From: Phreatobacter stygius
GTDB taxonomy: Bacteria > Pseudomonadota > Alphaproteobacteria > Rhizobiales > Phreatobacteraceae
DNA length: 64,000 nt
Assembly (NCBI RefSeq): GCF_005144885.1
Contig: NZ_CP039690.1
Coordinates: 4,167,001-4,231,000 of the forward strand
Reading direction: 5' to 3'
This document shows, piece by piece, positions 17,075-25,573 of this stretch. How positions within the stretch are numbered: position 1 is the first letter of the stretch; each line of letters opens with the position of its first letter. The notes under the pieces are model-generated. The model made no database searches and was not told the origin of the DNA. It saw only the letters and a program-made list of their open reading frames with translations. The position numbers and the translations under genes were made by a program.

Positions 17075-19510
17075 GCCGGCCATCCAGCGGATCAAGGCTG
17101 CCGCGGCATCGCCGTCGGTCATGCCGGCGGGCAGCGCCAGCCGTGATCCGTCATTGCCAAGCTGTTCGATGTCCGGGTCGAAATACGCCACGGGTATTCC
17201 CGCCGCCGACCAGAGGTCGATGCGCTCGTCGGAAACGCCATATCGCCGCGATGCGAAGAGGCAAGGGCCTTGACCGGCGAGTGCGAGCCAATCGGGGAGC
17301 TCGGCGCGTTCCATCGGACCTGACCACGCGACATGCTGGTCTGCGCGCTCAGGTCTTGGTTCGGCAAGCACGGCGATCGTGAAGGGCGCGGCCCCCGTCA
17401 TGGCGGCGAGACGGCCGCCGATCGTCCGAACCAGGTTCTCGACGGGTTCGCCGGCCGGCTCGGTCAGCACGTACAGCATGTCGGTGCGGGCCACGCGCCG
17501 CGGGGCGGGGGCGTGGCGAGACGGATCGCCGATCAGCGCGACGTCGACACCGATCCGCTGGAAATGGGCTGCCAGCCGCCCGGTCGTCACGTAGCGCCGG
17601 CTGAACCGATCCGCCCACGCTGCCGGCAGTGTCGTGTCGCTGGCATGGCTGAGGAACAGGGCGGCCTTGTCTCCGGCGGTTCGCCGGATCAGCTCCATGG
17701 CGACCGGCGGCAGGCGATGCGGATCGATGACCAGGGTCGAAGCGGCCCGTTCGAAAAGCAGCCGCGCCAGGGGATCGGCGTGATCGCTGGCGATCGGCAC
17801 GGCCAGGTTCTGCGGCATGTGCCGATCGGCGCCGCGGATGGACAGGAGGGGGCCATCGGCCGAGGCCTCGAGCCGGGCAAACACCACGTCGGCGGCAGCC
17901 CGGCCGAGGCCAGCGGTGACCAGAGCGGTGATCTGGCGATCCGGCTCGGCCGACGACAGGACGAGCGTGAAAGGTGAGCGCTGGCGGAGCCAGGCCTCTT
18001 CCAGGCGCGCGGCGAAGCGGGCGAGCGGGTCGGTCCGGAAAAACCGGTCCGTTGCGGCTTCGTAATCCGGGAACTGCTGCTTGAGCCGGTCGAGATTGCG
18101 CCGCACCAGCGAGCGCTTGTCGTCGAGGAACGAGCGGGAGCCGCTATGGCCGACATAGACGCCGGCAGCGCAGACATTGTCGAAGCCGAGCCGCTGCGCC
18201 GCCAGGCAATAGGCGACATCCTCGAAATAGCCCCGGCCGAAGGCGGTCGGCAGTTCCGGCTGATGGGCGAGCAGCCGCGCGCTGATCAGCATGCAAAAGC
18301 CGACGCCGTTCGGCATCGTAATCGTGGCGCGCCGATTGGCCTGCCAGGCGAGCTCGTTCAGTCGGGCGACATCCGCATTCGATCCAAGCGGGCTCGAGCG
18401 GAACCGGCAGGGGACGCTGGTATCCTCGCCATTGTTCGAGAGCGGCGTGACGGTGCCGATCCGGGCGTTGGCCTCGGCGATGTCACGGAGCCTGGCGATC
18501 GCCCGCGGCGGAACGATCGTATCGGCGTTGAGCAACAGCACGTCTTCCGATGCCCGCCGGGCGTCGAGTGCCCGATTGACGCTTGCCGCGAAGCCCAGAT
18601 TGATGACGTTCCTGATCAGTTCGATCCGGCCTGATCCGGCGAGGTCGTCGAGCAGATCGGCAATTCGCCGATCCGGGGTCGTGTCGTCGACCGCGATGAT
18701 CCGGACCGGGTCCGCGACCGGCAGGTTCGCCAGCAGTGACTCGAAGCAGGCGCGCGTCGCCTCGAAATCATCATAGACCGGGACGACCACCAGCAGTCCG
18801 GGATCGGATGGCCCCGGGGCCGCATCCGAGGGCCTGGTCCGGAAGGTCGCGGTGTTGGGGCGATGAACCGTCGGCGGATGGACGAAGACCAGGTCGTTGC
18901 CGCAACTCAGCGAAACGGCAGCCTGTTCGCCACGCCACGGGACATGTTGCACGCCCGAGAACGAATGTTGATCATGAGCCGGCTCATCGACTTGCAGTTC
19001 AAGCGCGAACTCGGCCTGTTCGGACCGGCCGATGAGGGAAACCGATACCGGATGGTGCGAGAGCCCGGAAATCGAGAAACCGCTGTCGTCGGCGTCGCAT
19101 CGCACGAGGATCGATTTGCCCAGCCGCGCCAGGCCGTTGAGCACGGCACCGGGCGGCGCCCGATCGGCTGCGTCGATCGACCGGCGAAAGGCCTTGTTGC
19201 GTTGCGCCGGCTCGCCGGATGCCACAATGGCGTCATTGGTGAGCCGGTCGAACGGATCGATGAAGGCGGCCCGCTCGAGATCGCGCTGGCTCAGCTCGGC
19301 CCGCCCCAGGCGCGCCAGCGCCGATGCGCGGAGCACGAAGGGGAGCGGATCGGCTCCGCCGCCGGACCGCGCCAGCTTGTCGCTGAGGAGCCAGGCGGTT
19401 CGGTAATCCGCCCGCCTGAATGCGTCCCGGACCAGCGCGAGCAAGTCGGCCGGCGCCAGGGTTGCCTGTCCGCTGATGCCTGAAAAGGAGGCGCGCGAGC
19501 TAGCGGACAT
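17003..19510 (-). CDS. TPR-like plus GT2 glycosyltransferase with extra C-terminal domain
   Basis: 835 residues. Residues about 15-105 look like two or three TPR helices (LALVRDAFRRADYRTAWLL and RASALARLGRAELSQRDLE). A GT2 domain runs from about residue 248 (LLVVVPVYDDFEATRACFES) through IIAVDDTTPD and the metal motif LLLNADT near residue 325 to about 480. The rest (500-835) is a divergent alpha/beta region that looks like a degraded GT-B half. TPR-GT2 proteins are common in O-antigen and protein glycosylation loci. It is the last gene of a - strand run that begins with the pyruvyltransferase, starting 18 bases after the methyltransferase stop. Its 3' end overlaps the convergent GT4 gene by 72 bases. 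Confidence 0.85.
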   Translation of the reverse strand: MSASSRASFSGISGQATLAPADLLALVRDAFRRADYRTAWLLSDKLARSGGGADPLPFVLRASALARLGRAELSQRDLERAAFIDPFDRLTNDAIVASGEPAQRNKAFRRSIDAADRAPPGAVLNGLARLGKSILVRCDADDSGFSISGLSHHPVSVSLIGRSEQAEFALELQVDEPAHDQHSFSGVQHVPWRGEQAAVSLSCGNDLVFVHPPTVHRPNTATFRTRPSDAAPGPSDPGLLVVVPVYDDFEATRACFESLLANLPVADPVRIIAVDDTTPDRRIADLLDDLAGSGRIELIRNVINLGFAASVNRALDARRASEDVLLLNADTIVPPRAIARLRDIAEANARIGTVTPLSNNGEDTSVPCRFRSSPLGSNADVARLNELAWQANRRATITMPNGVGFCMLISARLLAHQPELPTAFGRGYFEDVAYCLAAQRLGFDNVCAAGVYVGHSGSRSFLDDKRSLVRRNLDRLKQQFPDYEAATDRFFRTDPLARFAARLEEAWLRQRSPFTLVLSSAEPDRQITALVTAGLGRAAADVVFARLEASADGPLLSIRGADRHMPQNLAVPIASDHADPLARLLFERAASTLVIDPHRLPPVAMELIRRTAGDKAALFLSHASDTTLPAAWADRFSRRYVTTGRLAAHFQRIGVDVALIGDPSRHAPAPRRVARTDMLYVLTEPAGEPVENLVRTIGGRLAAMTGAAPFTIAVLAEPRPERADQHVAWSGPMERAELPDWLALAGQGPCLFASRRYGVSDERIDLWSAAGIPVAYFDPDIEQLGNDGSRLALPAGMTDGDAAAALIRWMAGLAHPTGALGLVRRQQADRVENGV

Positions 19511-19528
19511 GCACGGCCTCCAATGCGA

Positions 19529-20161
19529 TCATGCCCCGTCGAATTCGATCCCGCTGGTGGAGAGCTGCGCCAGGACGCTGTCGGTCCGGCCGGGATCGAC
19601 AATGGCGACGGCCCAGAGGTCGAACAGGGCGCGTTTGGTTCTCACTTCGGCGAAGCCTGCCTCGATCAGCAACCGGCCGAGCCTGAGGTCGGTAAAGCCG
19701 GTCTTGTGCGCCATGAATTCGTTGCCGCGCGCGATCGACGGACGGAACCCGTAGAGCATGTCGAGCGGGGTCACGGGGCCTGCGGGCGCTACATAGGCCA
19801 CGGACTCGAGGCCATCCGTGCGGGCGGCCTCGATGATCGCCTGCAGATCGGGGCAGCGGATCAGGGCGAAACCGGAGCGCTTCAGTACGCGGCGGAATTC
19901 GGCGAACGCCAGGGTCACCTCGTGGTCGTAGAGGTGTTCGATATTGTGCGACGACCACAAGGCATCGAAGCTGGCGTCCTGGACGGCGCGCTGCATATCG
20001 GTGGTCGAGCAGACGATATCGGGCGCGACGCGTGGATCGACGTCGAGGCGCACCTCTTGCCACCGGCCCGCGGCTCGGAACACCGGGTGAAGGCGCTCGA
20101 TGCCCGGAGCACCGCAGCCCACGTGGAGAACGCATCGTGTCGTCTCGGTTACGCCGTCCAA
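19529..20161 (-). CDS. SAM-dependent methyltransferase (class I)
   Basis: 210 residues with a Rossmann-type methyltransferase core. Motif I is VLHVGCGAPG near residue 11, an acidic strand end follows in VRLDVDPRVAPDIV, and the mid-domain motif is FDALWSSHNIEHLYDHEV, the S-H-x-I-E-H-L pattern common in glycan-locus methyltransferases. The post-motif helix and strand are EFRRVLKRSGFALIRCPDLQ. Substrate unknown; methylation of a sugar hydroxyl or chain end is inferred from the neighbours. It sits between the glycosidase-like gene (140-base gap) and the TPR-GT2 gene (18-base gap) in the - strand run. Confidence 0.85.
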   Translation of the reverse strand: MDGVTETTRCVLHVGCGAPGIERLHPVFRAAGRWQEVRLDVDPRVAPDIVCSTTDMQRAVQDASFDALWSSHNIEHLYDHEVTLAFAEFRRVLKRSGFALIRCPDLQAIIEAARTDGLESVAYVAPAGPVTPLDMLYGFRPSIARGNEFMAHKTGFTDLRLGRLLIEAGFAEVRTKRALFDLWAVAIVDPGRTDSVLAQLSTSGIEFDGA

Positions 20162-20301
20162 GTTTCCATCCCTAACACGTGTGGATCTTTGACCTCAGGG
20201 ATACGCCAAACCGGCAACCGCCTCAACCGCCGCAGCCATTGTCCGGGCCGAGGCCAGGGTCGGATTGCCGCGGTGAGGCGCCCCTTCGATCGCCTGCCGC
20301 C

Positions 20302-21378
20302 TTAGTCCAGCACGATCTTGCCCGACGGTGTGAGTTGATCGCAGCGCCAGATGCTGAACCGTCTGTCGCTGTCCCAGTCGTAATAAATCAGGGCCTTGAC
20401 GCGCCCCGAATTGGAATAGGCCAGAAACTCCGCCTCGATCGCCCTGATACGTTCGGCCCGCGCCTGGTCGTTTGACGGGCATGTGGCATCGGTGTTGGGC
20501 ACACCCCATTCGGTAATCCAGCACGGCGCCTGGGCGGCTCTTGCGTCGCCGCAGACCTCCATTTGCCGCCGGACCTGCGATTGCCACCTGTCGCCGGCCG
20601 GATAGAGATGGAGACCGACGCCGTCGATCAGGTCGAACAGCCCGCGGCGCCTGAGTGCGGCGAGGAAGACCGACGCCTCGACGGCATCGCCGCCCGAACG
20701 ACCCGCCCATTCGGCGGGGATGTCGGCGGTGCCGGCGGAGATGATCGGGACAGTGCGGAAAACCGTGCTTGCGTCGCGCAGCCGGCGTGCGACCTTGAGG
20801 ATTGCGATATAGTTGTCGAGGCCGCGTTCGAAGCCCTGAAGCCCGGGCATGCGGGCGATCGACCCGCCGTCATAGACCGTGCCGCGTTCCCCGACGGCGA
20901 GATCGCCGTTGAAGTCGGCCCAGTTCAATTCATTGCTGAACTCGATGGCGACGAGCGAGACGCCGGTCTTCTCGATCTCCTGCCAAAGCCAGGAGAAGCG
21001 CTCTTCGAACCTGGCAAGGTCGACTTCGGAAAGCCGCGGGCGCGCGGTGAACCGCCGCGCCGCCGGCCGAAGGGTTGCCTCGGCGCGCATATAGTCGGGC
21101 GCGAGGATGCCGACGTTCAGCATCACGCCGAGCCCGTTTTCGCGCGCGATCCGGAGCGTCTCGATCCCGTCGGCCGTCGGCCGGACGATGTTCAGCCGCG
21201 CGACCCGGACGCCGTTGCTGACCATTTGCCGAATGATTTTCTCTCGTTCGGCCCGCGGCAGCCCGTTCAGGTTCACCCGGTTGACGCCGACGACCAGCCC
21301 CTGCTCGGCCGCGACAGGCCTTGGGGCGGCAAAAAAGCAAAAAACGAATGCGAAAACGAGAAGAAGTCTGACTACCAA
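20302..21378 (-). CDS. Secreted clan GH-A (TIM-barrel) glycoside-hydrolase-like protein
   Basis: 358 residues with an N-terminal signal peptide (hydrophobic VVRLLLVFAFVFCFFAA, cleavage likely after VAA). The mature part shows beta/alpha-barrel spacing. Glu150 in EFSNELNWA is preceded by Asn, the usual acid/base position at strand 4, and Glu290 in WITEWGVPN is placed as the nucleophile at strand 7. The 140-residue separation fits retaining clan-A enzymes such as GH5 or GH39. It would act in the periplasm or outside, trimming or remodelling the locus-encoded glycan. Its start overlaps the end of the GT14-like gene by seven bases, so it is co-translated with biosynthetic genes. The exact GH family is not assignable by eye. 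Confidence 0.78.
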   Translation of the reverse strand: MVVRLLLVFAFVFCFFAAPRPVAAEQGLVVGVNRVNLNGLPRAEREKIIRQMVSNGVRVARLNIVRPTADGIETLRIARENGLGVMLNVGILAPDYMRAEATLRPAARRFTARPRLSEVDLARFEERFSWLWQEIEKTGVSLVAIEFSNELNWADFNGDLAVGERGTVYDGGSIARMPGLQGFERGLDNYIAILKVARRLRDASTVFRTVPIISAGTADIPAEWAGRSGGDAVEASVFLAALRRRGLFDLIDGVGLHLYPAGDRWQSQVRRQMEVCGDARAAQAPCWITEWGVPNTDATCPSNDQARAERIRAIEAEFLAYSNSGRVKALIYYDWDSDRRFSIWRCDQLTPSGKIVLD

Positions 21379-22235
21379 AGTTCCTCCTCAATCCTTTGAA
21401 TCAAGCCGTCCGACGCTTCGCTGAATTTGCGGGCGAACGGACGCTTCTGGCCTTTCAGAAATTCGATGTCTTCCACCCGTTCGAAGGTGTGCGGGGCCGG
21501 GACCGTATCCCACTTGGCGAAGACCAGGCTGGGCCGGATCGCCTCATGCAGCCCGAGCTTGGCGATCGCCGTCTGAAAGAAGGCCTCGTCGGGAATGGCC
21601 GAGAAGCGCAGGGCTTCGACAAGCCTCGGATCCTCATCGACGAGGGCCATGATCTTCTCGACCGTCCCGCGCGTCAGCGACCACCATTGCGCGCCCTTGG
21701 CGTAGCGGTAGTCGGCCAGAAACTGCGGTCGGGCCAACCGGGAGCGCTCGGCATCGGCCACCAGGCCGGTGATGTCGCTGTCGAGATAACGATGCAGGAA
21801 GTGCATGCCCGGCCGAAGCTCGCCGATCTGGGTGTCGGGCAGATAGGTGTTCTTGATGCGCTGGGCGGTTTCCGAGCTTGGCGCCACGAGATCGGAATCG
21901 ATGCAGTCGACTCGCTGATCGAGAATTTCGGCGAGCTTCCGCGGCGAGCACACCGGATAGGTGTCGCCGGAAATCAGCGTGAAGGTTTCCGCCTTCTCGA
22001 TGGTCAGGCCGTGCTTGAGCATGTCCAGCGCCGCCGCGATCATGGCGTAGGAGCCCCAGCGGATGCGATGCGACTGGGGCAGCAGGAAGACATCGGCGGA
22101 GCCGGCGAATTCCTGACGGTCAGCGGACGCATCCAGATGCGCGATGACGGTGAAATCTTTCGCCAGGCGATCGCTGAGCCGCTTGAACAGCCGGGGCGCG
22201 CGGTGGGCGAGAATCATGATGCAGTGGACAGACAT
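21372..22235 (-). CDS. Core-2/I-branching (GT14-like) glycosyltransferase
   Basis: 287 residues. The opening HCIMILAHRAPRLFKRLSDR, then FTVIAHLDASAD, IRWGSYAMIAAALDML and ETFTLISGDTYPVCSP match the bacterial members of the beta-1,6-N-acetylglucosaminyltransferase branching family (H-x-D, W-G, SG-D positions). Family members add branch GlcNAc or xylose residues; the substrate here is unknown. I start it at the ATG at 22235, four bases after GGAGAG, rather than the in-frame TTG at 22247. It begins 12 bases after the pyruvyltransferase stop and overlaps the glycosidase-like gene at its end, so all three form an operon. It suggests the glycan is branched. Confidence 0.82.
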   Translation of the reverse strand: MSVHCIMILAHRAPRLFKRLSDRLAKDFTVIAHLDASADRQEFAGSADVFLLPQSHRIRWGSYAMIAAALDMLKHGLTIEKAETFTLISGDTYPVCSPRKLAEILDQRVDCIDSDLVAPSSETAQRIKNTYLPDTQIGELRPGMHFLHRYLDSDITGLVADAERSRLARPQFLADYRYAKGAQWWSLTRGTVEKIMALVDEDPRLVEALRFSAIPDEAFFQTAIAKLGLHEAIRPSLVFAKWDTVPAPHTFERVEDIEFLKGQKRPFARKFSEASDGLIQRIEEELW

Positions 22236-22247
22236 CAGTCTCTCCAA

Positions 22248-23108
22248 TCATTCAACAAAAGAGACCGAACTCCACCGGCGCAGGCTGTGCCGGAACACCT
22301 CCCGGTTTTTCCCGTATGAGTTGTCGTGGAGCTTGCACGGCTTGCCCAGCATCGCCGAGCCGATGCCGACATGCAGACGATCCGTGGCGACGGCTTGCGA
22401 AATCCGGATCGCCTCCAGAAAGCACCAGGACGACTTCTCCGAATTGCGCGGCCAGACCCCGAACTCGAACAGCGACGATATGTCCAGGTCGCTCGATCCA
22501 TGTTTGCCGGTGGATTCGCCATCCGTGCGGAAAAATCGCATTTCGGCCCGTTTCGAAAATGCCGACGGCGTGACGCCCGCATCTGCGAGCTTGGTCAAGA
22601 AGACCTTCTGGAATTCATCGGCATCCGGATCGTTCACCAGCAATTCGTCGGGATCAAGGTGAAAGGCCATGTCATGCGCCAATGCGGTCTCGCATTTCGG
22701 GTTGACGCTGATCACGTGATCGTAGCTCGGGATCTCCCGGCAGATCAGCAGGACATCGGCGGGAAGGTCGGAGATGACGTCCTCGTTGCCGCGGATGGTG
22801 TGCGGCAGAAGGACTATTCTCTTGGCCCGGCCGGCGAACCGCAGAAACGCATTCTTGATCGTCGCGTAGAGCGGAATGAAATTCCCCCCGCCACCGAGAA
22901 TGACGGTTTTACCGTCGACATTCGCGTCGAGAGTGATCGCCTGGTAAGATATATTTAGTCGGCGAAAGAATTGCATCGTCGCAGTCGAAATCAGTGAGTC
23001 GCCGGCATTCCCCGAGTTGGGAAGATAAAGAACTTCTTTGTTGCGAAATTCTCGCAATAAGTCGATGGCTTCGTATTGTCTAAGCCAACGGGAATTCAGT
23101 CGGTCCAT
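22248..23108 (-). CDS. Polysaccharide pyruvyl transferase family protein
   Basis: 286 residues in the PF04230/CsaB-type fold. Visible features are LYLPNSGNAGDSLISTATM near the N-terminus (the G-N-x-G-D motif), VILGGGGNFIPLY, IVLLPHTI, CREIPSYDHV, and near the C-terminus TDRLHVGIGSAMLGKPCKL with the D-R-x-H catalytic motif. These enzymes transfer pyruvate from phosphoenolpyruvate to a sugar, forming a ketal. An open frame continues upstream to 23645 but is not protein-like; I start at the ATG at 23108, with AAGGA nine bases before it. It heads the - strand operon and is divergent from the type I secretion genes. Pyruvylated glycans anchor S-layer proteins in some Gram-positives; whether that applies here is inference. 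Confidence 0.88.
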   Translation of the reverse strand: MDRLNSRWLRQYEAIDLLREFRNKEVLYLPNSGNAGDSLISTATMQFFRRLNISYQAITLDANVDGKTVILGGGGNFIPLYATIKNAFLRFAGRAKRIVLLPHTIRGNEDVISDLPADVLLICREIPSYDHVISVNPKCETALAHDMAFHLDPDELLVNDPDADEFQKVFLTKLADAGVTPSAFSKRAEMRFFRTDGESTGKHGSSDLDISSLFEFGVWPRNSEKSSWCFLEAIRISQAVATDRLHVGIGSAMLGKPCKLHDNSYGKNREVFRHSLRRWSSVSFVE

Positions 23109-23348
23109 TAGCTCTATTCCTTGGGAACACGCCAGAAGTGGCCGTTCGAGGGGCGTCAGGGTTTGCTTGTGACGGCAAAAAACACGATTGGCTGAAAACT
23201 CTGTGGAGTTTTTATGCCCATTCGACCCTGCTGCTTTTCTCATCGCTGCGTGTCGGATTTGTAAAGGCCGACCCGACCGCAGGACAACATTTCCAGTGCC
23301 CGCATTATGGCACTGCAGCGAAGGTTGTCCATCCAAGGCTGGCGGAGA

Positions 23349-23376
23349 AGGCCGATCCCGGTCACCGGATCGGCCT
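23349..23376. repeat. Perfect 10-bp-arm hairpin
   Basis: AGGCCGATCC (23349-23358) and GGATCGGCCT (23367-23376) are exact reverse complements around the eight-base loop CGGTCACC. There is no T-run, so a factor-binding site or transcript structure is more likely than a terminator. It lies about 240 bases before the pyruvyltransferase start and 450 before the exporter start. Confidence 0.45.
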
Positions 23377-23743
23377 CCGAAAGGGGTTGACAGCCGGTCG
23401 GCCGGGTCGGCTTTCGACCGCCGGCGCGGCGACGTCCGGATGGGCGAGGACGATCGTTGGAAAAGCCGCGTCGACCGCAGGCTCCCGGCAATTTCGAGCC
23501 GCAAGGCAGCATTCCGGGACCTTCTTGCGACCCATGATGCTGCGCCTTTCGCGGCTTGCTTCTGGCCCGAGGAATCCAGCATCCACACCGTTTTGGTTGC
23601 CGCGACGGAGCCCTGCAGTTCAAATCTGCGGACATTTTCAGGCAACTCTTTAAGACCGTCGCCCCAATCTTGGCCTCATTCTTCCGGCAGAAGTCCCGAA
23701 ACGCACCCGGTGTTTGATCGGGGCAGGGGCGTGTGGTAGCTCT

Positions 23744-23764
23744 TGATCGCATTTGGCGCGATCA
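23744..23764. promoter_or_regulatory. Inverted repeat TGATCGC-N7-GCGATCA
   Basis: Two exact seven-base arms separated by ATTTGGC, with the right arm ending 57 bases before the exporter's TTG start. Size, spacing and position fit a repressor or activator site near the exporter promoter. No regulator gene is present in the secretion/glycan block, so the binding protein would be encoded elsewhere. Confidence 0.4.
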
Positions 23765-23821
23765 TAAGAGCCCACTTGGCCACGACGTCGCATCCCGCTC
23801 GTGAGTTAAGGATCAGATCGC

Positions 23822-25573
23822 TTGAGTTTTTTATCTGATGATCATTTCCTGAGGCAGGAACTGCCAAAGTTTCGCTCGGCGATTGCTGCGCTATTTTTCT
23901 TCAGCTCTATCATCACGATTCTTTTTCTGATCCCTTCGATCTACATGTACCAGGTGTTCGAACGGGTGATGCAGAGTCGCAACATGTCGACTTTGCTGTT
24001 CCTGACCATGATCGTCGCTGCCCTGACGGTCATCTGGACGGCGCTTGAGCACATCCGCACACGCGTCCTCGGCGAGATGGCAAACTCGCTGGACGAGAGC
24101 ATCAGCACGCGCGCTTTCGACGCGGTGAACAGGCAAACCAAGGTCCTCAGCGCCGACGCCCGGACGATGGTGATCCAGGATCTCAACATTATCAGAGACT
24201 TTGTCTCCGGCAGCCTGCCGGTCCAGTTCATGGACCTGTGTTTCGTTCCGCTGATCATTCTGGCCGTTTTCCTGTTCCACCCCGTCATGGGCGCGGCGCT
24301 GCTGGCCTTGAGCGTCGTCGTCGTCGGCTTGTCGTTCTGGACGCAACGCGCGGCGCGTCACGAGATCAAGCGGTCGCTGACGGCCTCGACCCGTGCCAAT
24401 GAATTTGCCCGGTCGGTGATGGCCTCGTCGGAGGCATCGCGTGCCATGGGCATGATGCCTTCGCTCACCGGCCGCTGGCGCGATCAGGTGCGCGGCGCGC
24501 TCGGCTGGCAGGAGGCCGCGACCCACCGGGCCACGCTGCCCTCATCATTGCTCAAATATATCCGGCACCTCTATACGCCGATCATGCTCTGCGTCGGGGT
24601 CCTGCTGTTCCTCGCCGAACAGGTTGGCCCTGGCGTTGTCTTTGCAGCCGTCATGGTCGTCGGTCGGGCGATCCAGCCGGTCGACGCCATCGCGAACAAC
24701 TGGCGGAGCTTCTGGAGCGCCCAGATGTCGATCGACCGGATCGATCGCCTGCTCCGTGAGGCGGGGCCGTCCCGGGTCAAGGTCACGCTGCCGGTGCCGG
24801 ACGGTCCGCTGCAGGTGTCGCGCATTGTCGCGACCCCGTCGGACCGGGACAATATCATCCTGACCGATGTCTCGTTTGTCGTGAACCCGGGGTCGATCAC
24901 CGCGGTCGTGGGATCGAGTGGGGCCGGCAAATCGTCATTGGCAAAGGTCCTCGTCGGCGCGTGGAGTGTCAGGAAAGGCACGATAACGCTCGACGGACAT
25001 GACCTGACCCACTGGGATCAGGACCAGCTCGGCCGTCATATCGGCTATGTTCCCCAGGACGTCGTGCTCTTGCCCGGAACGCTCGCGGAGAACATTGCGC
25101 GCTTCGATCCGCTCGGCGGCGAGACGGACCGGAAGATCATCGAGGCGGTGAAGATCGCCGGCATCCAGGACATCGTGTCGAAACTGCCGGACGGGCTCAA
25201 CACCAAGATCGGCCCGAATGGCCATACCCTGTCTGGAGGACAGCGGCAGCGCGTGGCGCTGGCGCGCGCCGTCTACGGCGATCCTCAGCTCGTCGTTCTC
25301 GACGAGCCGAATTCCAATCTCGATGCGATCGGCGAGAAAGGTCTGGCGGAGACGCTGGAGATCCTGCGCGATCGCGGCGCGATCGTCATTCTCGTGACGC
25401 ATCGTTTGAACATGCTGAGCTACTGCGACCATGTCCTGGTGATGAACAGCGGTACGGTTCATGCTTTTGGCCCCCGAGACGCGGTCGTGAGCCGTCTCTC
25501 GCTGGGGCAGCCTGTTCGGCAGATCGGCCAACAGAACAGCGCAAGCAGCCAGTCGGGCTCGACTGCTGCGTGA
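23822..25573 (+). CDS. Type I secretion system permease/ATPase (PrtD/RsaD type)
   Basis: 583 residues, a typical half-transporter. The membrane domain (about residues 20-300) has spans at FRSAIAALFFFSSIITILFL and further hydrophobic blocks. The C-terminal ABC domain has Walker A GSSGAGKSS at residues 364-372, signature LSGGQRQRVALARA, Walker B LVVLDEPNSNLD and the H-loop LVTHR. There is no N-terminal C39-like domain, which fits exporters of RTX proteases, lipases and S-layer proteins. The start is a TTG at 23822 with AAGGA nine bases upstream; the nearby ATG is out of frame. It overlaps the adaptor gene (ATGA). It is the probable exporter of the RTX proteins at 10582 and 12924; no TolC partner is in the window. 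Confidence 0.93.
   Translation: MSFLSDDHFLRQELPKFRSAIAALFFFSSIITILFLIPSIYMYQVFERVMQSRNMSTLLFLTMIVAALTVIWTALEHIRTRVLGEMANSLDESISTRAFDAVNRQTKVLSADARTMVIQDLNIIRDFVSGSLPVQFMDLCFVPLIILAVFLFHPVMGAALLALSVVVVGLSFWTQRAARHEIKRSLTASTRANEFARSVMASSEASRAMGMMPSLTGRWRDQVRGALGWQEAATHRATLPSSLLKYIRHLYTPIMLCVGVLLFLAEQVGPGVVFAAVMVVGRAIQPVDAIANNWRSFWSAQMSIDRIDRLLREAGPSRVKVTLPVPDGPLQVSRIVATPSDRDNIILTDVSFVVNPGSITAVVGSSGAGKSSLAKVLVGAWSVRKGTITLDGHDLTHWDQDQLGRHIGYVPQDVVLLPGTLAENIARFDPLGGETDRKIIEAVKIAGIQDIVSKLPDGLNTKIGPNGHTLSGGQRQRVALARAVYGDPQLVVLDEPNSNLDAIGEKGLAETLEILRDRGAIVILVTHRLNMLSYCDHVLVMNSGTVHAFGPRDAVVSRLSLGQPVRQIGQQNSASSQSGSTAA

Larger units (their letters stand above)
23109..23821. other. Divergent control region between glycan operon and type I exporter
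   Basis: 713 bases without a supported gene, lying between the - strand pyruvyltransferase operon and the + strand exporter. Several open frames cross it on both strands, but they are compositionally GC-driven, overlap one another and have no ribosome site or recognisable protein pattern. It holds one strong hairpin (23349-23376) and one inverted repeat close to the exporter start (23744-23764). It must carry at least two promoters, neither of which I can place with confidence. Confidence 0.55.

Noticed and set aside
22248-23645. A 465-residue version of the pyruvyltransferase
   Set aside because: The first 179 codons are basic low-complexity sequence. The family fold begins at the ATG at 23108 with a ribosome site.
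23138-23752. Several 170-180-codon frames on both strands between the pyruvyltransferase and the exporter
   Set aside because: They overlap each other, have Ser/Arg/Pro-rich compositions, no ribosome sites and no family pattern. The region is better read as a divergent control region.
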